Under the pieces are notes generated by a model. The model ran no database searches. It was not told the DNA's origin and saw only the letters and a program-made list of their open reading frames with translations. A stretch of DNA of 64,000 bases from Sphingopyxis italica (GTDB taxonomy: Bacteria > Pseudomonadota > Alphaproteobacteria > Sphingomonadales > Sphingomonadaceae), in contig NZ_JAATIT010000004.1 in NCBI RefSeq assembly GCF_011926545.1, positions 1 through 64,000 of the forward strand, given 5' to 3'. This document shows, piece after piece, positions 8,770-18,348 of the stretch (its first letter is position 1; every line of letters starts with the position of its first letter). The translations under genes and the position numbers were made by a program.

Positions 8770-9411
8770 TTAGCGACCGCGCCGTTTCGGGCGGGGGTCG
8801 GTCCAGCGGAACGCCGAATCGGCGACCGCGACGTTGAACTTCTGGTTCGACAGGTCGATCCGCGTGCGGTTGTTCTGCGAATCGAGCGCGACCCAGCCGC
8901 GCAAACGCAGCCCGCCGGGCGCCGCGCCGTCGCGGACGAACACCATGGTGATCGTGCCATATTCGGGGCGCTTCGGATCCTTGACCTCGACGCTCAGCAC
9001 ATCGTCATTCCCCGTCGGCAGGACCTTGGCATATTTCGACAGGTCGCGATCGGGGTCGAGCAGCGCGCCGAGCGGCGAATTCTTCACCGGCCAGCTCTGC
9101 ACCTGATTGACCTCATAATCGATCATCGTCAGCCGGCTGCCGTCGCCGACGATCAGCAGCGGCACGCCTTTTTGATATTGGAAGCGGATCTTGCCGGGGC
9201 GTTTGAGGGTCAGCTTGCCCGACAGCCGCTGGCCGTTGCGGTCGGTCTGCACGAAGTCGGCGGTCATCGAGCTGGTCGATTTGAGGTGCGACTGCACCGA
9301 CGCCAGCGCGTTCGCCGACTGGGCGATCGCAGGCGCGCCGATCGCAAAGCCGACGGCGGCGACGGGGGCGAGCGTCCAGGCGGCAAGGCGGGTCATCGTC
9401 TTTTTGGTCAT
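8770..9411 (-). CDS. lolA: outer-membrane lipoprotein carrier protein LolA
   Basis: Periplasmic chaperone that carries lipoproteins from LolCDE to the outer membrane. A signal peptide spans residues 1-30 (TRLAAWTLAPVAAVGFAIG, cleavage after APAIAQ). The mature part has the LolA features MTADFVQTD, GKIRFQYQKG and the Arg-containing strand near residue 80. The 213-residue length is normal. I chose the ATG at 9411 because it places the signal peptide at the N-terminus; an in-frame start at 9450 would add 13 polar residues. It follows ftsK in the same direction. Confidence 0.88.
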   Translation of the reverse strand: MTKKTMTRLAAWTLAPVAAVGFAIGAPAIAQSANALASVQSHLKSTSSMTADFVQTDRNGQRLSGKLTLKRPGKIRFQYQKGVPLLIVGDGSRLTMIDYEVNQVQSWPVKNSPLGALLDPDRDLSKYAKVLPTGNDDVLSVEVKDPKRPEYGTITMVFVRDGAAPGGLRLRGWVALDSQNNRTRIDLSNQKFNVAVADSAFRWTDPRPKRRGR

Positions 9412-9521
9412 TTGGCTCTCATTCTCGTTTTTGCAGCCGGCTTTTCGCATCCGGGCATTGAACCCGCGCTGAACCCGGCCGTTAGACGCTGTTCAAGTCG
9501 CTGCCCGGACAAAAGGTTCCG

Positions 9522-11831
9522 TCAACGCTGCTGCCCATATTGGTCGGTGAGCACGTCGCGGCGGCCGACATGGTTGGGGGGGCTGACCAGTCCTTCCTCC
9601 TCCATCCGCTCGATCAGGCGCGCGGCGCTGTTGTATCCGATGCGCAATTGCCGCTGCAGCCAGCTCGTCGAGGCCTTCTGGCTTTCGACGACGATCTGGC
9701 AGGCCTTGGCGTACATGCGGTCCTCGGCGCTGTCGCCGCCGGCGGGGGCGCCCTCCATCGCGAAACCGCCGTCCTCGGGATCCTCGGTGACGCTTTCGAT
9801 ATAGTCGGGGCGGCCCTGACCCTTCCAGTGATCGGCGACCGCGCGCACCTCGTCGTCGGAGACGAAGGGGCCGTGGATGCGCGTGATCTGCTTGCCGCCG
9901 GGGACGTAAAGCATGTCGCCCTTGCCGAGCAATTGTTCGGCGCCCGCCTCGCCCAAAATCGTGCGGCTGTCGATCTTCGACGTGACGTTGAAGCTGATGC
10001 GCGTCGGCAAATTCGCCTTGATCACGCCGGTGATGACGTCGACCGACGGGCGCTGTGTCGCGAGGATCAGGTGGATGCCCGCGGCGCGCGCCTTTTGCGC
10101 CAATCGCTGGATCAGGAATTCGACCTCCTTGCCCGCGGTCATCATCAGGTCGGCAAGCTCGTCGACGACGATGACGATTTGCGGCAGCGGCGCATAGTCG
10201 AGCGTCTCTTCCTCATAGACCGGCTGGCCGGTATCGGGGTCGTAGCCCGTCTGAACGCGCCGCCCGAGCGATTTGCCCTTGGCGAGCGCACCGCGCACCT
10301 TGTCGTTGTAGGACGCGAGGTTGCGCACCGACAGCGACGACATCATCCGGTAGCGGTCCTCCATCTGCTCGACCGCCCATTTCAGCGCCCGGATCGCCTT
10401 CTTGGGTTCGGTGACGACAGGCGCGAGCAGATGCGGAATATCGTCATAGACGCTGAGTTCGAGCATCTTGGGATCGATCATAATCATCTTCACCTGGTCG
10501 GGACCCAGGCGATAGAGGAGCGAGAGGATCATCGCGTTGAGGCCGACCGACTTGCCCGAGCCGGTGGTGCCCGCGATCAAGAGGTGCGGCATCGGGGCGA
10601 GGTCGGCGATCATCGGATCGCCGCTGATATTCTTGCCGAGGATGATCGGCAGTGCGCCGGTCTGGTCCTGGAACAGCGCGCTGCCGATGATTTCGTGCAG
10701 CACCACCGACTCGCGCTGCGCGTTGGGCAGCTCGATGCCGATGACGGTGCGCCCCGGGATCGGTGCGATGCGCGCCGACAGCGCCGACATGTTGCGCGCG
10801 ATGTCGTCGGCGAGGTTAGAGACGCGGCTCGCCTTGGTCCCCGGCGCGGGCTCGAGCTCGTACATGGTGACGACCGGGCCGGGGCGCACCGCGGTGACGA
10901 CGCCCTTGACCTGAAAATCCTCGAGCACCGATTCGAGCAGCCGCGCATTGCGTTCGAGCGCCGCCTTGTCGATCTGTCCCGCCGGCCGGTCGGGCGCGGG
11001 CGCGAGCAGGTCGATCGAGGGCAGCTGATAATTGGTGAACAGCTCGGTCTGCGGCTTGGGCCGGGGTTTCGAGGGCGCGGTGCGCTGCGCGGGGTCGGCG
11101 ATCTCGGGCGGAGCGCGGTCGACCGGCTCGGCCACGGCGCGCGGCCGCACGGTGGGCTCCATCAGGGTCGGCGCCCGTTCGTCGCGCGCGGCGCGCGCGG
11201 GCTCGACGATGCGGCTGTCTGTCGCGGCGGGCAGCCTGAACCGCGACGCCCAGCCTTTTTCGAGCCGGAGCGCGCGCCACGCGAGCCAAAGCCCGAGCCC
11301 GACGAGCAGCAGGATCGTCGCGAAGCGGATCAGCGCCGCGGCGGGCTCGCCCGCCTGCGCGAAGAGGGGTGCGATCGCGCCGCCGAGCAGCAGCGCGATG
11401 ATCCCGCCCCAGCCTGCGGGCAGCGGCGCGTTCGTCGCCGGCGACCAGAGTTCGGCGCCCAGCCCGACGAGCAGGATGCCGATGAAGCTGTAGGCGAGCT
11501 GGCGCGGCCAATAGGGCTGCGCTTCGCCGATCCACAGCCGCCACGCGATGATGCCGAGCAGCGGCACGAGCAGCGCGACGCCGACGCCGCCGATCGACAG
11601 GCCGAGGTCGGCGAACCAGGCGCCGGCGCTGCCCATCCAGTTGGCGGCGGTGCCGTGCGCCGCGGTGTTGAGCGCGGCGTCGGTGCTGTCATAGGTGACG
11701 AGCGCGAGCGCGAGGAACAGCGTGAAAAGGCCGAGCGCCACCGCCGCCGCGATCACCAGCGATCGCGCGATGCTTTGGCGGAAAACCGTGCGCCAATCGG
11801 CCTTTGCGGGTGCGGCCTTGCGGCTTGCCAT
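9522..11831 (-). CDS. ftsK: DNA translocase FtsK
   Basis: Septal motor that pumps chromosome dimers during division. Four membrane segments lie in residues 20-185, followed by a short Pro/Arg-rich linker, the alpha-beta motor domain with Walker A GTTGSGKSVGLN and Walker B IVIVVDELADLMM, and the C-terminal gamma winged helix (SWLQRQLRIGYNSAARLIE) that reads KOPS sites. It is 769 residues from the ATG at 11831, a typical alphaproteobacterial length. An upstream in-frame ATG at 11876 would add 15 residues but has no ribosome binding site. Confidence 0.94.
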   Translation of the reverse strand: MASRKAAPAKADWRTVFRQSIARSLVIAAAVALGLFTLFLALALVTYDSTDAALNTAAHGTAANWMGSAGAWFADLGLSIGGVGVALLVPLLGIIAWRLWIGEAQPYWPRQLAYSFIGILLVGLGAELWSPATNAPLPAGWGGIIALLLGGAIAPLFAQAGEPAAALIRFATILLLVGLGLWLAWRALRLEKGWASRFRLPAATDSRIVEPARAARDERAPTLMEPTVRPRAVAEPVDRAPPEIADPAQRTAPSKPRPKPQTELFTNYQLPSIDLLAPAPDRPAGQIDKAALERNARLLESVLEDFQVKGVVTAVRPGPVVTMYELEPAPGTKASRVSNLADDIARNMSALSARIAPIPGRTVIGIELPNAQRESVVLHEIIGSALFQDQTGALPIILGKNISGDPMIADLAPMPHLLIAGTTGSGKSVGLNAMILSLLYRLGPDQVKMIMIDPKMLELSVYDDIPHLLAPVVTEPKKAIRALKWAVEQMEDRYRMMSSLSVRNLASYNDKVRGALAKGKSLGRRVQTGYDPDTGQPVYEEETLDYAPLPQIVIVVDELADLMMTAGKEVEFLIQRLAQKARAAGIHLILATQRPSVDVITGVIKANLPTRISFNVTSKIDSRTILGEAGAEQLLGKGDMLYVPGGKQITRIHGPFVSDDEVRAVADHWKGQGRPDYIESVTEDPEDGGFAMEGAPAGGDSAEDRMYAKACQIVVESQKASTSWLQRQLRIGYNSAARLIERMEEEGLVSPPNHVGRRDVLTDQYGQQR

Positions 11832-11956
11832 GCTCTTTGTCCGGTCCCTGTCAGTTAACCACGGCGATATGCGCATGGGGCGGACTCGCCGTCAAGCGCG
11901 GCTCCGCGCGTGCCCACAGCCTTTCCAACCGTCCTGCCGCGCGCTAGGGCGAAGCC

Positions 11957-13198
11957 ATGAGCGAAACGCTGCGCAGCGATGTCCTGATTTCGGGTGGCGG
12001 CCTGGTCGGCCAGGCGCTCGCCCTTGCCCTCGCCCATCACGGCCTGTCGGTCCGGATCGTCGATCCCGCCGATCCGGTGGCGACGATCGCCCCCGGCTTC
12101 GACGGCCGCGCCTCGGCGATCGCGAGCGCGACCTGGCAAATGTTCGAGGTGCTGGGTATCGCGGGCCGTCTCGCCGGCCACGGCTGCCCGATCCGCGCGA
12201 TCAAGGTGGGCGACGGTGCGCCCGACAGCGGGCGCGGCGGCGAGCTCGACTTCGTCACCGCCGATAGCGACCCGCCGCTCGGCACGATGGTCGAAAACCG
12301 CCAACTGCGCCTCGCGCTCGCCGCCGCGCTCGCCGATGCGCCGCTCGCCCGGCTTTCGATGCCCGCCACCGTCGTGTCGCGCGCGATCGACGCGCATGGC
12401 GTCACGCTGACGCTCGCCGACGGCACGCGGCTCGCGGCGCCGCTGCTCGTTGTCGCCGAAGGCCGCCGTTCGCCGACGCGCGATGCGACGGGGTTCAGCA
12501 TCGCGAACTGGTCCTACCATCATCATGCGATGATCGGCGCGGTCGCGCACGAAAAGCCGCACGGGAAAGTCGCGCACGAAATCTTCTATCCGTCGGGGCC
12601 CTTCGCCTTGCTCCCGCTCGTCGACGACGAACAGGGGCGGCACCGCTCGGCCTTCGTATGGACGGTATCCGAAAGGGACGGTCCCGGCTTTGCCAAGCTC
12701 GGGGAGCGTGGCTTCGTCGCCGAACTGCAAAAGCGCGCCGGCGGCGTGCTGGGCGCGATGGAGCTGGTGGCGCCGCGCATGACCTATCCGCTCGGCTTTC
12801 ATCACAGCGCGTCGATCGTCGCCGACCGCATCGCGCTCGTCGGCGACGCGGCGCACGGCATTCACCCGATCGCCGGACAAGGCCTCAACCTCGGCCTCCG
12901 CGACGTTGCGGCGCTGACCGAAGTGCTCGTCGAGGGGGCGCGGCTCGGCCTCGACCTTGGCGATGCGGCGCTGCTCGCGCGCTATCAGCGCTGGCGCGGG
13001 CTCGACAATATGATGGTCAGCCTCGCGACCGACGGGCTGACGCGGCTGTTCGGCATCCCGGGGCGCACCGCCGCCGCGATCCGCCGCACCGGGCTCGGCG
13101 CGGTGCAGCATATGCCGATGCTCAAGCGCTTCTTCATGGACGAGGCGCGCGGCGAGGCGGGCGACCTGCCGCGCTTGCTCGCGGGGACGGAAATCTAA
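11957..13198 (+). CDS. FAD-dependent ubiquinone-biosynthesis hydroxylase (UbiH/UbiF/COQ6 family)
   Basis: Class A flavin monooxygenase that hydroxylates the ubiquinone ring. It has the N-terminal FAD Rossmann motif (LISGGGLVGQALALAL), a DG-type motif around residue 155, and the family signature ALVGDAAHGIHPIAGQGLN with GLRDVAAL near residue 290. At 413 residues it is full length. Which ring position it modifies cannot be told from sequence, so I give no symbol. It is divergent from ftsK and stands alone. Confidence 0.9.
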   Translation: MSETLRSDVLISGGGLVGQALALALAHHGLSVRIVDPADPVATIAPGFDGRASAIASATWQMFEVLGIAGRLAGHGCPIRAIKVGDGAPDSGRGGELDFVTADSDPPLGTMVENRQLRLALAAALADAPLARLSMPATVVSRAIDAHGVTLTLADGTRLAAPLLVVAEGRRSPTRDATGFSIANWSYHHHAMIGAVAHEKPHGKVAHEIFYPSGPFALLPLVDDEQGRHRSAFVWTVSERDGPGFAKLGERGFVAELQKRAGGVLGAMELVAPRMTYPLGFHHSASIVADRIALVGDAAHGIHPIAGQGLNLGLRDVAALTEVLVEGARLGLDLGDAALLARYQRWRGLDNMMVSLATDGLTRLFGIPGRTAAAIRRTGLGAVQHMPMLKRFFMDEARGEAGDLPRLLAGTEI

Positions 13199-13314
13199 GG
13201 TCGGCCTTCCCCGGTAAGTAATAATGCGTAGGTGGCCGGCAGCCCGCCGCTAAGCATGACCTCCTATCCCGGAACGCGCGGCAACGATGCCGCGACTGGA
13301 GGGGGGCAGGGGTC

Positions 13315-14013
13315 ATGTCGGCGAAAAGCGATGCGCTCGAAACGGCGGTGACAGACTATATCCGGGCGCGCACCGCGCTCGACGGGGCGCCGGGCGCGCG
13401 GGCACGGGCGCTTGCCGATCGCAGCTTCGCGCGCCTCGCAGCGCTGGCGGCGCCGCGGATCCGCTATTTCACGCGCAGCTACGGGCTCGCCGACGTCGCC
13501 GACGATGCGGCGCAGGTGTGCGCGATCGCGCTCCACCGCGCCGCCGAACGCTATGATCCGGCGCGCGCTCGCTTCACCACCTATGTGAACTGGCAATTCC
13601 GCGCCGAGCTGCAGGCGCTGCGCCACCGTCTTCACGGCGACCAGCGGTGCGCGGGACGGCGCCACGTCACCGCGACGCTGTCGCTCGATGCCTTGCAGGC
13701 GGAGGGGGCCGAGGACTGGCTGGCCGATCCCGCCGCCGAAATCGAAACCGAGCAGGGGGCGGCCGACAATCTGGCGGCGCTGCTGGCCGACCGGCTGGTC
13801 GAGGACTGGGCGGCGCGCCGCCGCGCCAGGCTATCCGCGCCGCGCGGCGGCGAACGCGGGCGCGATGCGCGGCTCGCGGCCGAGAAGGCGCTCGTTCGTC
13901 ATCATCTGACGGTGAGCGATGCCGCCGCGCGCCTGCGCGAAAGCGACCGGCATATCGTTCGCCGCGCGCTCGCCGACATCGTGCATCACGCGTCGGCGCG
14001 CAAACTTCACTGA
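13315..14013 (+). CDS. sigma-factor-like protein of unknown role
   Basis: A 232-residue protein with a stretch that reads like sigma-70 region 2 (DVADDAAQVCAIAL, then RYDPARARFTTYVNWQFRAE at about residues 80-100) and a C-terminal helix-turn-helix-like part (SDAAARLRESDRHIVRRAL). Between them is an acidic linker and an Arg-rich stretch. It may be a divergent sigma factor or a DNA-binding protein derived from one; promoter recognition is unproven. A strong purine-rich ribosome binding site (GGAGGGGGGCAGGGG) precedes the ATG. No anti-sigma gene is adjacent. It converges on the LON-domain gene. Confidence 0.6.
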   Translation: MSAKSDALETAVTDYIRARTALDGAPGARARALADRSFARLAALAAPRIRYFTRSYGLADVADDAAQVCAIALHRAAERYDPARARFTTYVNWQFRAELQALRHRLHGDQRCAGRRHVTATLSLDALQAEGAEDWLADPAAEIETEQGAADNLAALLADRLVEDWAARRRARLSAPRGGERGRDARLAAEKALVRHHLTVSDAAARLRESDRHIVRRALADIVHHASARKLH

Positions 14014-14020
14014 GCGATGC

Positions 14021-14671
14021 TTATTGCAGCGTCGCGCGCCCGTCGTCGCCGTCGAAGCGGCCGAAGAATTGCATCAGCTGGACGACCAGCTCGGCGCGCG
14101 CGTCGATCGGGGTCGCTTCGAGCAGCGCCTGTTTCGCCGCGGCATCGAACGGTGCGACCTGCGCGATGCCGTTGACCAGCGTCGCGTCGTCGAGCTGGCC
14201 GACCGAATCCCAGTCGACGACATAGCCCTGCCGCGCCGCAAAACGCTTGGCTTCGCGCTCGAGGCTGGCGCGCTCGATGCTTGCGAGCACGGCATCGCGC
14301 TCGTTTTCGACCTCGATTTCGGCCTCGACCTGCCGGAACGGCGTCGTGACGTCGAGTTCGCGGCGGACGCGAAAGCGCGCGACGCCTTCGAGCACGAGGT
14401 TGAAGCGTCCCTCGTCGAGCGCCTCGACATCGACGATGCGCCCGACGCAACCGACGTCGTAAAGCGCCGGCGGCTCGCGGTCTTCCTCGCCGGGAAGCTG
14501 GCGCGGCTGGATCATCCCGATCTGCCGGTCGCGCGCCAGCACCTCCTGCACCATCGCCGAATAGCGCGGCTCGAAAATGTGCAGCGGCAGATGCAGCCCG
14601 GGAAACAGCACCGCGCCGGTGAGCGGAAAGATCGCGATCCGCTGGATGGTCAAAGGCGCGGTCTGGCCCAC
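14021..14671 (-). CDS. LON peptidase N-terminal substrate-binding domain protein
   Basis: A 216-residue stand-alone version of the N-terminal substrate-binding domain of Lon; the ATPase and protease parts are absent by design in this family. Motifs are IFPLTGAVLFPGLHLPLHIF, EPRYSAMV and the GRIVDVEALDEGRFNLVLEG strand. Its start is a GTG at 14671 with AAGGA seven bases upstream, inside the 3' end of the thioredoxin gene, from which it is separated by nine bases. The same gene pair is common in alphaproteobacteria and suggests a protein-quality role. Confidence 0.85.
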   Translation of the reverse strand: MGQTAPLTIQRIAIFPLTGAVLFPGLHLPLHIFEPRYSAMVQEVLARDRQIGMIQPRQLPGEEDREPPALYDVGCVGRIVDVEALDEGRFNLVLEGVARFRVRRELDVTTPFRQVEAEIEVENERDAVLASIERASLEREAKRFAARQGYVVDWDSVGQLDDATLVNGIAQVAPFDAAAKQALLEATPIDARAELVVQLMQFFGRFDGDDGRATLQ

Positions 14672-14680
14672 GGCCTATCC

Positions 14681-15592
14681 TTAGCCGAACAGGATCAGCG
14701 ACAGGCGGCGGCGCTGGCCGGCGACCCAGGCGTCCTCCAGCCCGACGGCTTCGAACAGCGACAAGAGCTTCGCGCGCGCGGCATCGTCGTTCCATTCGCG
14801 GTCGGCGGCGACGATGTGGAGCAGATTGTCGGCGGCCGCATCGCGCTGCCCCGCGCCGATCTGGGCGCTTGCAAGGTCGAATCGCGCCTGATGGTCGTCG
14901 GGGTTCGCCGCGACCGCGGCTTCGAACGCGGCGAGTTCGCCCGCGTCGGGTGCATCGGCGGCGAGCGCGAGCGCGCTCTTGGCCTGCGCGATTGCGGGGT
15001 CATCGGCGAGGTCGGCGGGGACGGCGTCGAGCGCCGCCTGCGCGCTTTCGGTATCGCCCGCGAGCAGCAGCGCGCGAATCAAGCCGCCATGCGCCGCGGC
15101 ATTGTCCTTTGCCATATCGAGAATCTGCGCAAAGATGCTGGCGGCGCGCGCGCCGTCACCTTCGGCCAGCACGCTCTCGCCCATCTCGATCAGCGGCGCG
15201 ATCTCGACCGCGCGCGCCGTCGCTTCGCTCTCGATCGGCAGCTGCGCCAGCAGCTGGTCGAGAATTGCCTTCAGCTGGCTTTCGGTGCGCGCATTGGTCA
15301 GGTTGGCGACCGGCTGCCCCTGAAAGATCGCATAGACGGTCGGGATCGACTGGACCTGGAACTGGCCGGCGATGAAGCGATTCGTATCGACGTCGACCTT
15401 GACCAGCGCGACGCCCTTGTCGGCATAATCCGCCGCGACCTTTTCGAGCACCGGGCCGAGCTGCTTGCACGGGCCGCACCATTCGGCCCAGAAATCGAGG
15501 ATGACGAGGCGGGTCATCGACGGTTCGACGACGTCGCGGCGGAAGGCTTCGACGGCTTCCTTTTCGGTGGGATTCAGACCGAGAGTGGCCAC
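14681..15592 (-). CDS. thioredoxin-TPR co-chaperone (YbbN/CnoX type)
   Basis: A 303-residue protein with an N-terminal thioredoxin fold containing an intact redox centre (WAEWCGPCKQL, C39 and C42) and a C-terminal region of TPR-like helices rich in Ala and Asp. YbbN/CnoX proteins hold unfolded clients and pass them to chaperones. The start is a GTG at 15592 with AGGAG about ten bases upstream; no in-frame ATG is close. It probably forms an operon with the LON-domain gene downstream. Confidence 0.85.
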   Translation of the reverse strand: MATLGLNPTEKEAVEAFRRDVVEPSMTRLVILDFWAEWCGPCKQLGPVLEKVAADYADKGVALVKVDVDTNRFIAGQFQVQSIPTVYAIFQGQPVANLTNARTESQLKAILDQLLAQLPIESEATARAVEIAPLIEMGESVLAEGDGARAASIFAQILDMAKDNAAAHGGLIRALLLAGDTESAQAALDAVPADLADDPAIAQAKSALALAADAPDAGELAAFEAAVAANPDDHQARFDLASAQIGAGQRDAAADNLLHIVAADREWNDDAARAKLLSLFEAVGLEDAWVAGQRRRLSLILFG

Positions 15593-15782
15593 GCAAACAT
15601 GCTCCTGTTTTGATTTGCCGTCGCTTCTGCGCCGGCGGAAAGACTCTTGCCCGCTTATGTGGGATTTGCCGGCGATATGCCAACCCTTCGGAGAAAATGC
15701 GCAATCAGGGGTTGCCGAGTCAAAAAGCCGGTGCTAATCGCCCGCCTCACCCGCTGGAACCGACCGGTTTCCAGCCGCCAGA

Positions 15783-15857
15783 GCGGGCGTAGCTCAGGGG
15801 TAGAGCACAACCTTGCCAAGGTTGGGGTCGAGGGTTCGAATCCCTTCGCCCGCTCCA
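15783..15857 (+). tRNA. tRNA-Gly (anticodon GCC)
   Basis: Complete cloverleaf: acceptor GCGGGCG / CGCCCGC, D arm with AGCTCAGGGGTAGAGC, anticodon stem CAACC / GGTTG with loop TTGCCAA (anticodon GCC at 15815-15817), T arm GGTTCGAATCC, discriminator T and genome-encoded CCA (15855-15857). It marks the boundary between housekeeping genes and the metal-resistance region, and its 3' half is a typical integration target for islands. Confidence 0.96.
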
Positions 15858-15880
15858 GTTTTCCGAATAGTTTTAGTCAC

Positions 15881-15960
15881 TTACGCCGAGAGGCGGCGTA
15901 ATATGGTCTGTTACGCGGGCGCGAATTTCGCGCTGCGTAATAAGGACGTAATATGTTCTG
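15881..15960. other. motif-dense junction: repeated TTACGC/GCGTAA elements
   Basis: Just 24 bases after the tRNA lies TTACGCCG-N5-CGGCGTAA (15881-15901). It is followed by a second inverted repeat with arms TTACGC...GCGCGAA and TTCGCGC...GCGTAA (15911-15940), and by an imperfect direct repeat GCGTAATATGGTCTG (15896-15910) / ACGTAATATGTTCTG (15946-15960) spaced exactly 50 bases apart. The pattern resembles the arm/core sites of a site-specific recombinase or the remains of an element end. No integrase gene is adjacent. Confidence 0.45.
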
Positions 15961-16075
15961 CGCGAGCTGCGGGTGCCTTCTGGCGAAGCTACGGCGGCGT
16001 TGAGTCCGCCATAAGCTATATTTTGCTGCTTCCGAGAGCCACACAGGGCAGGCGGCCAATTCTTGAGTGAGCTGT

Positions 16076-16834
16076 TCAGCTGGCGCCTGGGATGCCTGCC
16101 AGTTCGGCGGGCGTGATGACGGGTTCCCGTCGATCCTTCCGCTCCGAATAGCGGTCGACGAGCTGGTCGGCATGGCCGCGCGTCAGCACGGTGAAGCGCA
16201 CCAGCTCTTCGGCGACGTCAACGATCCGGTCGTAATAGCTCGACGGCAGCATCCGGCCCCCCTCGTCGAACTCCTGATAGGCCTTGGCGACGCTCGACTG
16301 GTTGGGAATGGTGATCATCCGCATCCAGCGACCAAGGATGCGCAGCGTGTTGACGCTGTTGAACGATTGCGATCCTGCCGACACCTGCATCACCGCGAGG
16401 GTCCGACCCTGCGTCGGACGGAGCCCCTTATAGGCGAGCGGCAGGTGATCGACCTGCGCCTTCATGATGCCGGTGATCTGGCCGTGCCGCTCGGGGCTGC
16501 ACCAGACCTGACCTTCGGACCAGATGGAGTGCTGCCTCAGTTCCTCGACCGCCGGATGGTCGTCGTCAACGATCTGGTCGGGCAGCGGGAGGTCGGACGG
16601 ATCGAAGATGCGCGTCTCGCAGCCGAAAAGCTGGAGCAGGCGCGCTGTCTCTTCCACGACGAGCCGCGAGTAGGACCGTTCGCGTAAAGACCCGTAGAGG
16701 AGAAGGATGCGCGGCGCAGGATCGAGCGGCCCGAGACCGAGCGCGGGCTGCGTGCGGAGATATTCAGGGCTGAGCGCCGGCAGATGGTCGGGATCGGTAA
16801 GCGTGCGCAGGCGGCTGTGGGTCTGTTCTGTCAT
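16076..16834 (-). CDS. arsH: arsenical resistance flavoprotein ArsH
   Basis: NADPH-dependent FMN reductase that oxidises trivalent organoarsenicals. Family motifs are the FMN-binding loop [15 protein letters not shown], the middle region [14 protein letters not shown], and [16 protein letters not shown]. The N-terminal 40 residues form the usual ArsH extension, and the total of 252 residues is typical. It is the last gene of the ars operon, overlapping the acr3 stop by four bases. Downstream lie about 115 bases without a gene and then the junction repeats. Confidence 0.92.
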   Translation of the reverse strand: MTEQTHSRLRTLTDPDHLPALSPEYLRTQPALGLGPLDPAPRILLLYGSLRERSYSRLVVEETARLLQLFGCETRIFDPSDLPLPDQIVDDDHPAVEELRQHSIWSEGQVWCSPERHGQITGIMKAQVDHLPLAYKGLRPTQGRTLAVMQVSAGSQSFNSVNTLRILGRWMRMITIPNQSSVAKAYQEFDEGGRMLPSSYYDRIVDVAEELVRFTVLTRGHADQLVDRYSERKDRREPVITPAELAGIPGAS

Positions 16835-17907
16835 GATACTTGAGCTTGTGAAGGAACGGTCGCGGGAAACCAGCGGCGTCCGAGGCGGAAAGCGACGCTG
16901 ACGAGCAGGATGAGGACGGGAACCTCCACGAGCGGGCCGATCACGGCCGCGAAGGCGACCGGCGAAGCGAGCCCGAAGGCAGCGATAGCCACCGCGATCG
17001 CGAGCTCGAAATTATTGCCCGCAGCGGTGAAGGCGACCGCGGTCGTGCGCGGATAGTCGGCCTCGATGAGCTTGCCCATCCAGAAGCTGATGAGGAACTG
17101 GACGACAAAATAGATGGAGAGCGGGATCGCAATCCGGATGACATCGCCGGGGATGGTGACGATCTCGCCACCCTTAAGACTGAACATCGCGACGATGGTG
17201 AAGAGCAGGGCGACTAGGGTGATCGGCGCGATCTTCGGCAGGAAGTGCGTCTCGTACCACTCATTTCCTTTCGCCTTCGCGAGGAACTTGCGGGTGAGGT
17301 AGCCGGCGAGGAAGGGAATGCCGAGATAAATGAGAACCGCTTCGGCAATCGTCCAGAAGCTCACGTCGATCACGCTGCCTTCGAGGCCGAAGAGCGGCGG
17401 CAGCACGGACAGGAAGAACCAAGCATAGACGCTGAAAAAGAGAATCTGGAAGATCGAGTTGAAGGCGACGAGCGCGGCGACATATTGATTGTCACCCTTG
17501 GCGAGTTGGTTCCAGACGATCACCATCGCGATGCAGCGCGCGAGGCCGATGAGGATCAGGCCGGTCATATATTCGGGCTTGTCCGAGAGGAAGGTGACCG
17601 CGAGCGTGAACATCAGCACCGGCCCGATGACCCAGTTCTGGATCAGCGAAATCGCCAGTACGGGCTTGTCCTCGAAGACGCGTGGAAGCTCATCATAGCG
17701 CACGCGCGCGAGCGGCGGATACATCATCAGGATGAGGCCGATCGCGATCGGGATGTTGGTCGTGCCGACCGACAAGGCGTCGATCGCGGCGGGCAGCCCC
17801 TTGAAGACCGACCCCAGCACCACGCCCAGTCCCATGGCAAGGAAGATCCAGAGCGTCAGATAGCGGTCGAGGAACGACAGGCGTTCGCGTTTTGCTGTGG
17901 CAGTCAC
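16831..17907 (-). CDS. acr3: arsenite efflux permease, ACR3 family
   Basis: Inner-membrane carrier that expels As(III). The 358 residues carry ten hydrophobic segments, and the conserved cysteine of ACR3 is present in [11 protein letters not shown]. The family motif [13 protein letters not shown] is also present. This is an ACR3-type protein, not the unrelated E. coli-type ArsB. The start is a GTG at 17907 with AGGAG a few bases upstream. It lies nine bases after the Grx-type arsC. Confidence 0.93.
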   Translation of the reverse strand: MTATAKRERLSFLDRYLTLWIFLAMGLGVVLGSVFKGLPAAIDALSVGTTNIPIAIGLILMMYPPLARVRYDELPRVFEDKPVLAISLIQNWVIGPVLMFTLAVTFLSDKPEYMTGLILIGLARCIAMVIVWNQLAKGDNQYVAALVAFNSIFQILFFSVYAWFFLSVLPPLFGLEGSVIDVSFWTIAEAVLIYLGIPFLAGYLTRKFLAKAKGNEWYETHFLPKIAPITLVALLFTIVAMFSLKGGEIVTIPGDVIRIAIPLSIYFVVQFLISFWMGKLIEADYPRTTAVAFTAAGNNFELAIAVAIAAFGLASPVAFAAVIGPLVEVPVLILLVSVAFRLGRRWFPATVPSQAQVS

Positions 17908-17916
17908 GTCGATCTC

Positions 17917-18348
17917 CTAGGCCTGAACGCGATTGCCGGCGGCGTCGACGACCTGTTCACCGTCTTCCTTGGCGAAGGCGCCGAGTTGGCGGGCCGGAAG
18001 AATGTCGAGCACGGCTTCGGACGGGCGGCAGAGCTTGACCCCGAGCGGCGACACCACGAGCGGGCGATTGATAAGGATAGGGTGGGCCATCATCGCCTCG
18101 ATGAGCGCGGCGTCGCCGAGGCTCTCGTCGCCGAGGCCGAGGTCAACATAGGGCGTGCCCTTCTCGCGCAGCAGGTCTCGCGGTGGGATCCCGGCGCGGT
18201 CGATGAGTTGTTCGAGCAGCGCGCGCGACGGCGGCGTCTTCAGATATTCGACGACATGCGGCTCGATCCCCGCCTTGCGCATCAGCGCGAGCGTGTTGCG
18301 CGAGGTCCCGCATTCGGGATTGTGGTAGATGATGATGTCGGCGGTCAT
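17917..18348 (-). CDS. arsC: arsenate reductase, glutaredoxin-linked (ArsC of Spx/ArsC fold)
   Basis: Reduces As(V) to As(III) with glutathione and glutaredoxin. Catalytic Cys lies in YHNPECGTSRNT near the N-terminus, and the Arg triad region LINRPLVVSPLG is present. The 143 residues match the family. The ATG at 18348 overlaps the stop of the preceding, unrelated arsenate reductase; the frame is open far upstream but there it only mirrors that gene. The operon thus encodes two mechanistically different arsenate reductases. Confidence 0.92.
   Translation of the reverse strand: MTADIIIYHNPECGTSRNTLALMRKAGIEPHVVEYLKTPPSRALLEQLIDRAGIPPRDLLREKGTPYVDLGLGDESLGDAALIEAMMAHPILINRPLVVSPLGVKLCRPSEAVLDILPARQLGAFAKEDGEQVVDAAGNRVQA

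Noticed and set aside
9540..11858. Long plus-strand frame opposite ftsK
   Set aside because: Arg/Asp/Ala-rich translation without motifs; complement of a certain gene.
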